A stretch of DNA of 64,000 nt from Zantedeschia hybrid cultivar. Lineage: Eukaryota; Streptophyta; Magnoliopsida; Alismatales; Araceae. The notes under the pieces are model-generated. The model was not told the DNA's origin and searched no databases. It worked only from the letters and a program-made list of their open reading frames with translations. The stretch lies in assembly GCA_030544215.1 (NCBI GenBank), contig JARZZO010000008.1:28745614-28809613 (forward strand). Direction: 5' to 3'. Shown in pieces: positions 22,619-32,345 of the stretch; positions within the stretch are counted from its first letter, which is position 1, and each line of letters opens with the position of its first letter. The position numbers and the translations under genes are program-made.

Positions 22619-24873
22619 ATGGGGGAGGACTTCAACCCCTGGGCCATCGCCTTCCTCGTCTGTCTCTTCTCCCTGCTCTTCACCCGCAAGCTCTTCTACT
22701 CCAGCGCCTCCCACCGCAGTAACCTCAACCTGCCGCCCAGCCCAACACCGCTGCCCCTGGTGGGGCACCTCCACCTGCTCGGCCCCCTCCCGCACCAGGC
22801 CTTCCACAAGCTCTCCGCCAGCCTCGGCCCCCTCATGCACCTCTGGCTGGGATCCGTCCCCTGCGTCGTGGCCTCTGACGCCCACACCGCCAAGGAGTTC
22901 CTCAGGACCCACGATCTCTCCTTCGCCGACCGCCCGGCCACCATCGCCGTCACCCACCTCACCTACGGCGGCGCCGACTTCTCCTTCGCGCCCTACGGCG
23001 ACTACTGGCGGTTCATGAAGAAGCTGTGCATGTCGGAGCTGCTGGGGGGCCGCACCCTGGAGCAGCTCCGCTGGGTCAGGCGCGAAGAGATAGGCAGGCT
23101 TGTGCAGAGGCTGCGCGACAAGGCCGAGAAGGCGGAGAAGGTCGACCTGCGTACCGAGCTGACGAAGATGGCCAACAACGTCATCGGCCGGATGTCCATG
23201 GGCAGGAGGTGCTCGGGAACGGAAGGCGAGGCCGAGCAGGTAAGGAAGCTGGTGGAGGAGACGTCGGAGCTTACGGGGAAGTTCAACGTATCGGACTTCA
23301 TATGGTTCTGCAGGGATCTCGACCTGCAGGGATTCAGGAAGAAGGCGGAGGACATCAGCCGCAGGTTCGACAGCATGATGGAGGGCATCCTCAGGGAGAA
23401 GGTAGACGCCAGGAGGAGGGAGGAGGAGAAGACCAGCTCCACTGCAATATCAGATCATGGCGATGGCGGCAAGGATCTGTTGGACTTGCTGCTCGACATA
23501 GCTGAAGACGAGGGTGCAGAGACGAGGCTAACCAGAGAGAACATCAAGGCCTTTGTCCTGGTAAATACAAAGATCACAGCGCTTCTTGGATATATATTAA
23601 TGTGACTGATCGTTATCGACACCTCTCTTATGTACATTTTGATGCTTCATTACATTGTGTAGGATCTCGGTTTAACTTTGATCGTTATGCACTTATCCAA
23701 GCTCTTGCTTTTAGGGCAGATAGGTAGTCAGCTTAGCTATGAATTTGGCATGACATAATCTACGAAGTTTGGCGTATTTTTACGTATTTTTATATTTCTT
23801 GCCTGTTTATAAGCAAAATTTCAATTTTATATCCACTTTATTACATGTCTTATTAGTCAAAATCATTGTTTCTTGTTTATAGAAAGCTCATTTTCTCATA
23901 CATCGATCGTACGTTCATTAAATAAGAAATCTGCGGACTGGCTAATTCGAAAGAACTTATATTTTGGAAGAAAAATTTTTGTTACGTTTTCTTAAAAGGA
24001 ATACAACAAGAATAAAAAAATCACATGTAATATTATCCAATTAGTTAATTTTATGAATCCATTTAATAAGTATAAAAAATAAAGTTACATAAAGTTTAGG
24101 ACAGAAAAAACTTCTTCCTTAGGAGATAAAAATAACAGAACAACTCCGTTCAATATATCGATATCCTTTTTCATCCTTTTAAGTGTTTAAACAAAGATCA
24201 TTTTTGTTCTTCTGGTTGTCACTTGCCGTAGGATATCTTCGTGGCCGGCACTGACACCTCGGCCATCACCACGGAATGGGCACTGGCGGAGCTGATCAAC
24301 CACCCGGCCGTCCTCCACAAGGCCAGAGAAGAGATCGACGCGGTGGTGGGGCAGTCGAGGCTGGTGGAGGAAACAGACGTCCCCAACCTCCCCTACCTGC
24401 AGGCCGTAATGAAGGAGACGCTGCGGCTGCACCCCGCGGGGCCCCTCAACGTCCGGCAGTGCACTCAAGACTGCCGGGTGGCGGGCTATGACGTGCAGGC
24501 GGGAACGAGGCTGTTCGTGAACCTCTGGGCGATCGGGAGGGACCCGGCGCAGTGGGAGCAGCCGCTGGAGTTCCGGCCGGAGAGGTTCATGGAGGGCGGG
24601 GAGGGCGCCGGGGTGGACGTAAGGGGGCAGCACTTTCGGCTGCTGCCGTTCGGAAGCGGGCGGAGGGTGTGCCCCGGGGCGTCGCTGGCACTTCTGGTGG
24701 TGCAGAGCGCGGTAGCGGCCATGGTGCAGTGCTTCGAGTGGAGGGTGGAGGGTGGGGCGCCACTGGATATGGCCGAGGGGCCCGGGCTGACGCTGCCCAG
24801 GGCACGCCCCTTGATGTGCACGCCCGTTGAGCGGCTGGACCCGCTGCCCGTTCTCGCCATGGATCGCCGCTGA
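22619..24873 (+). CDS. cytochrome P450, CYP93-type (two exons)
   Basis: A heme-thiolate monooxygenase of the endoplasmic reticulum. Family members act mainly on flavonoids, but the substrate cannot be told from sequence. Exon 1 is 22619-23560 (314 codons) and exon 2 is 24232-24873 (213 codons plus TGA). They are separated by a phase-0, 671-bp GT-AG intron with 'gccgtag' as acceptor. The product is 527 residues, a normal length. Visible parts: an N-terminal anchor (about 7-24); a proline-rich hinge (PPSPTPLPLVG); the I-helix AGTDTS (319-324); ExxR at E376-R379; PERF (430-433); and the heme loop FGSGRRVCPG with Cys461. The intron just before the I-helix segment is typical of A-type P450s. Exons are very GC-rich against AT-rich surroundings. 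CYP93A/B/G-like is my reading of the motifs and the overall sequence, not a search result. The gene looks intact. Confidence 0.93.
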
Positions 24874-25547
24874 ACAAATCGAACTATCTTCTTATATATG
24901 TTGTTGTTTGTAAGAATAAGTAGTCTGAAGATTCCCAAAGGACTCTCCGTGTAAGAAGGATAATCGGTGGCGATAATATTATCTTAAAAAAGTCCCTCAT
25001 GCAAGAAAAGATAGAACTTCAACAGTAACAAATCTCAGGTCGTCACCTGTCTCTCACAACTAGTGCAACCAATTCTAAATATAATTGACACTACTTAGAT
25101 ACCACTCAAAATTAGGGTGACATTCGCGTGTCCTGAATTATATTTACACGTTACCTAAAGTACTTAGATACAATTTAAAATGACACCTAGATACAACCCA
25201 AAAGCATATAGATACAACCATCACTCGGGATTGAATTTAAGTGTTCTACACCTGTTTAAGTGTTCTTCACTGATTGACATATGATAAAAAAGGTGGGAGA
25301 CAGATTGTAGCTTTTGATAGGTAATAAAAAAGGTAAGGACAAGTGGTCGCTTGGGATTTGCTACTGCCACAGTCCAGTCCTCCCTTACATTGAGAGGATC
25401 CAAACTTATCTTAAAAGTGTCCACTAAACTAAGCAATTGGAATTGGATCCTTAATTTGTTGCACATTTCCCACTCAGTAGTGTCCTACTTCTTCCTATTG
25501 GTACACTTGCATTATATTGATCATACCATTAATTAAAAGATAAAAAC
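24874..25547. other. 3' flank of the P450 gene, no further gene
   Basis: Probable 3' UTR and terminator sequences lie in the first ~150 bp. No canonical AATAAA was fixed. Several 'tagataca' / 'ttagatacaa' repeats occur at about 25095-25220. No coding sequence is supported. Confidence 0.45.
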
Positions 25548-25835
25548 AAAAGGATCTTTTTACATATAAATTTCTATAATCTTTTGATATTACAAATAAA
25601 CTCCTTAATCTGACTATTTACAAACAAATTCTCATAATCTACTACGAATTAATGAAAGATCCTTAAAATTTACAAATAAGTCTCTGAAAGTGTTACAAAT
25701 AAATCCCTAAAAAGGTTTATTTGTCAGAAAGTTATGATTATGAGAGTTTGTTTATAAATAATCAGATTAAGAGGACTTATTTATAATATTAAAAGATTAT
25801 AGGGACTTATGTATAAAAATCCAAAGGAAACCCGC
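25548..25835. mobile_element. fold-back MITE (about 285 bp)
   Basis: About 95 bp at the left (gatctttttacatataa... to ...ctcataatc) are matched in reverse complement by the last ~95 bp (gattatgagagtttg... to ...tataaaaatccaaag). The loop of about 90 bp lies between. Almost the whole unit would fold into a hairpin. Target duplications were not resolved because the ends are imperfect. Confidence 0.65.
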
Positions 25836-25879
25836 TTCTCCTCCACACAAAATTTCTTCCTCTTGACTCCTCTCATTTC

Positions 25880-26190
25880 GCCTAGATTGAGATTGTCTAC
25901 TCCACTTTTCCCACTCCATGGGTACTCCGGTTCATCTTACTGGTTCAATTATTATGGTGGGACGAAAGAGGGACATAAAAATGAGTAAGTTTTTTAGTTT
26001 TCAAAGATTCTAAGCCCATCAAAATAAGTAGAGTACAAGTGATGTATAAAAAATAGAGTAGACAATCTCAATCCATCCTAACTCCGGCTCCTCTCCTCTG
26101 CAAAGAATAGACTCAAATTTTCTATTCCAACTTCTCTACTCCAATGGTACTCCATTGATTCTTATTGGCCCACTTGGTTCAATTATCCAA
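25880..26190. repeat. degenerate MITE cluster
   Basis: 'gattgagattgtctactcca' near 25884 recurs inverted as 'agagtagacaatctcaatcc' near 26055. A further part, 'ccaatggtactcc.ttgattcttattgg', near 26140 repeats the 25915-25955 region directly. It is probably one inverted-repeat element plus a partial second copy. Confidence 0.5.
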
Positions 26191-26307
26191 GTCAGTTGTT
26201 AAGTTTGAGGAAGGAAAAGGTAGAGGAAAATAGGGAAACTAGTCCATATGACACGGCACCTTCCTCTGTGGAGAAGGTACAAAAGATTCTTTCATCTTCC
26301 ATTTCCT

Positions 26308-26423
26308 CCTGATGAGGGGTGATTGGGTTCCGGCCTAATCTGGCCCATTTAGTCAAAGGCTCAAGGGCCCACAGATTCATAGGTACTTACGCAAGGACAC
26401 CACATAAGCGCTCTTAGTACTCC
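26308..26423 (+). repeat. left half of an older LTR-like repeat split by the large copia
   Basis: 'tgatgaggggtgattgggttccgg' and the following 'gcccatttagtcaaaggctcaagggcccacag' match the order of 13265-13345. The sequence is cut at the copia insertion point and resumes at 50014. Confidence 0.5.
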
Positions 26424-27973
26424 TGTTAGTTTAGGTGGCCTACAAGCCAATCTAACAATGTAAATCTCATTCATTATTAATAAAATGGCATAATATTCAT
26501 TATGTGTAAATCGCGTTAATTATCGTTTTATAATGAAGTCCGTGAATATGTGCTATGGTGATCAGATTATGATGAGATTATACTAATGAGACTGATCACT
26601 TAAACACACATATTCTTAATCGTTCCTAGTCGGAGGATATCCGAAAAGGACATCGGATATCCGGTAAGACTAGTACAGATTACTCATGCTCATATCATGA
26701 GGGTGACTGATCTCATAAGTCACTTGTGTGGAGACACTAAGGCGAATCTGTAGGAGCTCATTGGAGAATGAGTTCACTGAACTGATCCGACTGAATTGCT
26801 GGATGGTATTGTACCTCACTGTCAACCAGCTTGATTCTATTGTCGCAGTTGCGTGGATGGTCCTCGGACCTAAGACACCAAGGACACCTTGGCGGTGGAC
26901 TTCTGTACTTTGACCTTGGTCTACGAATCTCTAGCCATGGGATTCTAATACGCCAAGGATTGGGTACAGCGGAATACCGTCGAAGGGAATTGTGTGTCAA
27001 TAAGGAATCATTCGCTCTCGGTACTTAGAGAGAGAATGCTCTAGGAAGGATGCGCGAAAGTCCCTGGCCAGGGCGGACGATAATATCGGGAAAGGAGTTT
27101 TCCGATATTCATCAGCGGCATCCAATCCAAGTGAGTCGACCGGTTAGGGTTTGATAGCTCGCCATACCCTGAGTTGACTCAAGAGCATTGTACGAATGAA
27201 GGATTATATCCACGCGGTAACTGTCGGCGGAAAGGTTCCAAGAGTAGGTTACTTAACCCCAAATACCTTCCGGGTTCACGCGGTGTTGCTTGGCACCCAA
27301 CGTGATCGGAGGCCCGGTTGAATTCGATGTGCGACATCAATTCGATTGATTAATTGATTAATAAAGGGTTATTAATTAATTAATAAAGCCAGTGATGAGT
27401 CACTGGGCTTGTTGGGCCATTAACTGGACTGGTACTTGGGCCTAGAGGGTCACACGCACATGATTCTCAAGGCGATGGATAAATAAGTGGGTTTTATATA
27501 AACCAAGGGTTTTTGTGAAAAATCGCGCGGTTAGTATAAAACATAGCGAACGGGCTGAGCAGGCCAAGCTGCTGCTAACCCTAGCCGCCCCTCCTCAGTT
27601 TCTGTCTTTCTCTGACGCTCAGGCAGATCCAGATCTGCTCCGCCACTTCTCCGAATCCCGTTCGACGGGAAATCATCCGCGCGCTGCGGCGATCATTGCA
27701 GCGACCGGCGGAGGCTTCGTGGGCTGTGAAGAACGACGAACTCGAGGATATCCGTCGCGGGGAGGATCGCGTGGACTTCGCTAGAGGCCGGGCGCTTGCG
27801 CGGCTTGCTGTGTCACACCGACGGAACCAAACGGCTGCGGATTCGAATCCGTACACGGTGAGAAAAGATAATCCGATTATCTTGTATTTTAGATTTCGAA
27901 ACGGGAACGGATCGCTGTAAATATTTTGTTTTCCGCTGCGTTAGCGATCCGGAGAAACCGAGAAAACCCAACA
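26424..27973 (+). repeat. 5' LTR of the large copia
   Basis: 1550 bp, from tgttagtttaggtggcc to gaaaacccaaca. It should carry the promoter. Short reading frames within it, repeated at the same offsets in the 3' LTR, are not genes. Confidence 0.95.
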
Positions 27974-27974
27974 G

Positions 27975-27990
27975 TGGTATCAGAGCCAGG
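27975..27990 (+). other. primer binding site (initiator tRNA-Met)
   Basis: tggtatcagagccagg begins 1 bp after the 5' LTR. It is the standard tRNA-iMet primer site of plant copia elements. Confidence 0.92.
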
Positions 27991-28739
27991 TTCCACTGTT
28001 TCTCATCCCGTTTCGGTTTCCGAAATTGATTTTTCTTAAGTTTTTCCATGCGTTTAATCCGATTAAAATGACGGAATCGTGTTCATAATATGAACACAAA
28101 TAGTTTGATTATTTTTCTGTGATTTTTTGGATTTTATTTGGGGTTTTCCGAGTTCCTCATGAGATGATGAACTGGAGTACTTTGGCGGCTTCGTTAACGA
28201 TTCCCAAGCGTTGGGATGGCGGCCCGGATGCCCGGATCTCTTGGTGATAGTCACCACTACACACCGGGCATGATAGCCAACACCATGGTGGCCTAGAAGA
28301 ACTACAAAATCGAGCCCCAAATCGGATTTAAATCCCTGAAAAATCAGATTTTAAGGGGCTTTCTTGGGCTTGATCTTCACCCCATCGAAGGCCGGCAGCG
28401 GCCCTGCCGGCGCCGGGCATGTCGCCGGCGCCGGGGAGGTCGCCGGCCGGGGCCGGCGGCGCCGGGGGGCTGGCCGGCGGCGGCACCGGCAGCCACCTCC
28501 TACCTACATCAAGGCTCGATTAGGGTTGCAGGTGGGGAAGAGAAGGAAGGGGGCCGGCCGGTCCTCCCCAGCTGCTCTGGGCGGCCCGGTGACTCGAGCC
28601 CGGCTGGGCCGGGCCGGGCTAGCTGGCTGAGCCAGCAGGGCCCTGGCTCGAACCAGCCCGACCCAGTGGCTCAAGCCACTTGAGCCATTTGTTAATTGCT
28701 CCCTATTTTCCAAAATTGAACCCCAATGTGCCCATTTAA

Positions 28740-29460
28740 ATAACAAATAGAATTTGAATTAGATTTTAAAATTCAAAATTATTTTGAAATTTAATATTGT
28801 TTTTCAATTTTATTTAATTGGGCATTTATTAATGATTTTGAATCATTAACTTAATTAAAGATTCATTAATTAGCAATTAGCTGTGGAATAATTGAGGTTG
28901 ATATTAGTTTAAGTGTTAAACTAATTATTGACCTTAATTTATCTAATTTTAAGAATTAAAATTAGTAATCAATAATTTTTAATCTAATTGTTAGATTATT
29001 AATTATTAGTACATCTAATTATTAATTAATATAAGAGTTAGTTATTAATTTAATTGTTGAATTAATAATTAACTTAAATAACTAATTTAAATGTTAAATT
29101 AGTAGTCTTTAATTATTATTGTTAGTTATTAATTTAAGGGTTAAATTAATGATTAATTTTAATCTTCTAATCTAATTGTTAGATTATAGTTATTAATTAA
29201 TTAGTGTTGATTAATAATTTAAGTGTTAAATTACTAATTAACATTAATTAACTGATCTAAATGTTAGATTAGTTGTTAATAATAAATATGGTTGATTATT
29301 AATTTAAGTGTTAAATTATTAATTAACTTATTTGGATTAATCTAAGAGTTAGATTAGTTTTTCAAATAGTCTAATTGTTAGATTATTAATGGGGTGTAAT
29401 CTAAATGTTAGATTATTAGAATTGTTCTAATTTGCATGGAATAATCTGGAATTATTAATT
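28740..29460. repeat. AT-rich array of short palindromic motifs
   Basis: Units such as 'taatctaattgttagatta' and 'taatttaagtgttaaatta' recur at irregular spacing. Each unit is nearly its own reverse complement around a central 'tgt/agt'. I saw more than a dozen in about 700 bp. Confidence 0.75.
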
Positions 29461-30284
29461 CGGAGTGTGTGCGCATGTGATGTGTGTTTAATGCTTTTAA
29501 ATTTAGATTTAATTACATGTTAAGTTAATAAAATGAGTTTTCAAAAATTTAAACACCAATTTTGATTGGATCCCAGCTTTTTGAAAGCCAAAACTTATCT
29601 ATTTTTGAAAAACTCATTTGTTTTAGCCATGTGATGCGCTGAATTATGTGTGGATGTTTAAAACACACCGTGGTCATGGATATGCATTTAATTTATTGTT
29701 CATGTGATGAATGGATTGTGTGGATCGTGGATGTATGTTTGATTATTAATTGTTAATAAATAGTGGTCTGCGCACCTCTCTCTCTCATACTCCGATGTAT
29801 TTCTACCTCCCTCTCTCTCTTGTACTCGCCATAAGGCCTTCTTCAATTTACCTGTTAATTCTAGAATTAATGTAATATGATCGAGGCAACCGAGGAAGGA
29901 GCGAGGACGATCCACAGCTGCAACCAGGAAGGCGAAAAGATGGAGATCTCTTGCCTATGTGATTGCAGGATATCTAATGTAAATGTTATGATTAGATTGT
30001 GTGTGCGTTTGACTGTTGGCTCCAGTCAAACCCACTGTGCTATCCATGACCACACTAATGACATGTATGAGATGCATTGTTTTTCTTTTGATTATGAATC
30101 AAAGCAGGTTATAGTATTTAGTAAATATATACGATATATTTATATACTATCACCTAGGAAGAGACCAAGATAAAAGTTATCTAAATACCCTCAGATAAAC
30201 TCTAAGCTGTAACGCGAGTAGTTAAGAACTTACCGCGTGGTCCACCATCGTTATAGTCATAGGATTCGAATCACTTTAGGCAGG

Positions 30285-30590
30285 TTTGTTGTGCTATCCA
30301 CAAGGCCTGCTTAATTGGGAGGAGAAACTGTGGCTATGGCATTAGATGCCTATAGATCGGAGTAGAGGAACCATGTAGCTTTGTTGTGCTATCCACAAGG
30401 GCTGCATGCAAATCTATGCTCGTCGCGTAATGATGGTTAGCTTAGACCAGAATTAGTGGTTTGTTGTGCTATCCACAAGGCCATTAAATCTCTGGGGACC
30501 GAAGCTATGATCAGATATTGCAAGGAATTGCAAGTCCCATGAGTTGGGTGCTCTCTGATTGTATTACAGTTTGTTGTGCTATCCACAAGG
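30285..30590 (+). repeat. four copies of a 21-bp direct repeat in the copia leader
   Basis: tttgttgtgctatccacaag(g) occurs without change at 30285, 30380, 30460 and 30570, i.e. with spacings of 95, 80 and 110 bp. A partial copy, 'gtgctatccatgac', is at about 30037. The sequences between copies are unlike each other. Confidence 0.9.
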
Positions 30591-30781
30591 CTGTAGTGCA
30601 AGTCATTAAGATTCTGATCCCCACTAGGAGACTGTCGGCGTCTCCCGTTCTGTATAACTGGGGGTTATACAGTCCGTCGAAAATTAATGGGTGTTAAACT
30701 TGAACAAAAGACCATGTCTTGTTTTAAACTTTAATAATTGAACATCTGCTAAATAGATTTTACTTAGCTCCTGTAGGAACT

Positions 30782-31036
30782 ATGTCGTCGAATAACCCAC
30801 TCCGTGGCATACTTGATGCCATTTTGACTTACCTGATCTACTCGGATTGGTTCAGAAACCTGAAGAATGTCCTCAGATCTGAGCACATTGACTTTGTCCC
30901 TGGAGCTGATCCTCTTGCTGAACCGGCATTGGATGTCCCTGAAGCAGAGATGATAGCTAACGATAATGGATCGAAGGACAAAGGCAAAAGAGTAGTGAAG
31001 GGTGACTGCTTCTACTATAAGCAGTATAGTCACTGG
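30782..31036 (+). pseudogene. copia gag remnant, 5' part (interrupted by the Tat element)
   Basis: The frame starts at ATG 30782 (MSSNNPLRG) and includes the conserved segments DWFRNLK and LRSEHIDFV of plant copia gag. It then passes almost at once to a lysine-rich stretch and the zinc knuckle, so roughly the central two thirds of a normal gag (about 250-300 residues) seem to be missing. The knuckle has Tyr in place of the second Cys (CFYYKQYSHW). The Tat element interrupts it immediately after HW. The frame resumes correctly at 45280, with the knuckle's last Cys. So it is defective both by internal deletion and by a lost zinc ligand. How the deletion arose is not visible. Confidence 0.8.
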
Positions 31037-32345
31037 TGTAGGTGCTTAGAATGACCGTGTGATTAACATGAAATATCTATATTGTTTAGTGTAAACTAAC
31101 CTATTAAAAACAGCAACTAAAGTGCAGTGATCGCCAGAAACTTTTAACTTAAAAAAAGTTTCAAAAGAGATATGATCGCCTACCTTTCAAACGCGGAAGA
31201 TTGAGTCTTTGGTTCCCCTTCCTCAGCCGGCTGAAGAAAGAGAGCCCTTTCTTTGCTTTTTTGTTCTTGCTGTAGAATTTGAGGTTGAGGATCGTCCAGA
31301 AGTTATGCTTGATTTCCCCTTTTGATCTCTTGTTATTGAGTGCAGCAGAGACAGAAACAGAAAAAACGAAGAAACAATGATGAGAATTTAAGTAGAAGTA
31401 ATATCTGAACTAATCATGATGTTAAGTATATTTAAAACAGCAAACTCACTTGTTTAATGGCTTTGAAACCCCTTAAATTAAGTAGGTTTTTGAAAGATTA
31501 TGCTATGGTGTGTGTTTGCATGAAGTGAATGAAGAATGAAACTAATGAAGATGAAAGATGCAAATGCAGTAATGAAAAACTTATGCCCAATCGGTTAAAG
31601 CTTTGAAAGGATGAAGATCTTGAAAGGGACGCCGACTTCTGGAAATGGCAGCGCTCCGGCGTTACGACGTTGCTTCAATCTTCAACTCGCTATGACGCTA
31701 TGGCTCAACTCAACTTAATTCTGTTCTCTTCTTTTTTTTTAACATGCAGGGTATTTATAGGCATTTCTTGCGTTCGCGATTAACATTAGAAAAACTCCGA
31801 ATTTATCCATCTTAACCGACAGATAATTACGGATTAATTCATCTTTATCTGTAATTATCTAAAACGCGTCCACCTTGGCTGACGCCTTTCAGATTAATTA
31901 AGATAAGGATAAATATCCGGGAAAACTTATCTTTATCTTTATTAGGTAAAAAGCGTCCACCTTTGTAGACGTCTTTTAGCCTAATTAAGATAAGGATAAA
32001 CATCCGGAGGGGAAGTTAAAATCACTTAGGAAACCTAAAACGCGTCGACATTAAAAGACGCCTTTTAGTTAATTAATTAATTAATTCAAATTCAAATTTA
32101 AACGTTAAAATAAGAATAAAGTATAAATGGCGTCCACGTGGGTCGACGTCTTTTAAAATTCTTCATATTTTAACTCAAATTTGAGCTAAAATCAATTCAA
32201 TTGATTAACTTAAAACACATCTGTTAAACCCGACACTTAAAAGTATTAATAAAAATTAATCAATGATTAATTATCAGACCATTCTGAGGCATTATTATAT
32301 GATATGAAATTTACTCGAAATGATGTCAAAATTAACGTGTCTACA
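31037..32345 (-). repeat. 3' LTR of the Tat element
   Basis: 1309 bp, a direct copy of 43966-45274. Inside are five or so 'acgcgtc' / 'gcgtccac' / 'gacgtctttta' motifs (31865-32155), giving an array of short inverted MluI-like words. Confidence 0.93.

Larger units (their letters stand above)
27991..30781 (+). other. long untranslated leader of the large copia
   Basis: About 2.8 kb lies between the primer site and the gag ATG. It has three parts: a GC-rich stretch (about 28375-28680) with 'gccggcgccggg' and 'gggccgggc' repeats; an AT-rich zone of short palindromic motifs (28740-29460); and a zone with four copies of a 21-bp sequence (30285-30590). The reading frames in it show no recognised domain. 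Packaging or translation-control roles are possible but not shown. Confidence 0.7.

Noticed and set aside
22341..23018. Plus-strand reading frame of 225 codons overlapping the P450 start
   Set aside because: It is the shadow of a very GC-rich exon in another frame. Its product is a Ser/Pro/Thr-rich low-complexity string, and the true frame shows P450 motifs.
27515..27920. Reading frames repeated at 49550-49955
   Set aside because: Both sets lie at the same offset in the two LTRs of the copia. The frames are open by chance and have no known domain.
28364..28630. Gly/Arg-rich reading frame in the copia leader
   Set aside because: It results from a GC-rich repeat stretch. It is not followed by any conserved segment, and gag starts at 30782.
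30285..30590. Four identical 21-bp repeats with unlike spacers, CRISPR-like at first sight
   Set aside because: They lie in the leader of a plant copia element, the spacing is irregular (80-110 bp), there are no cas genes and the genome is eukaryotic.
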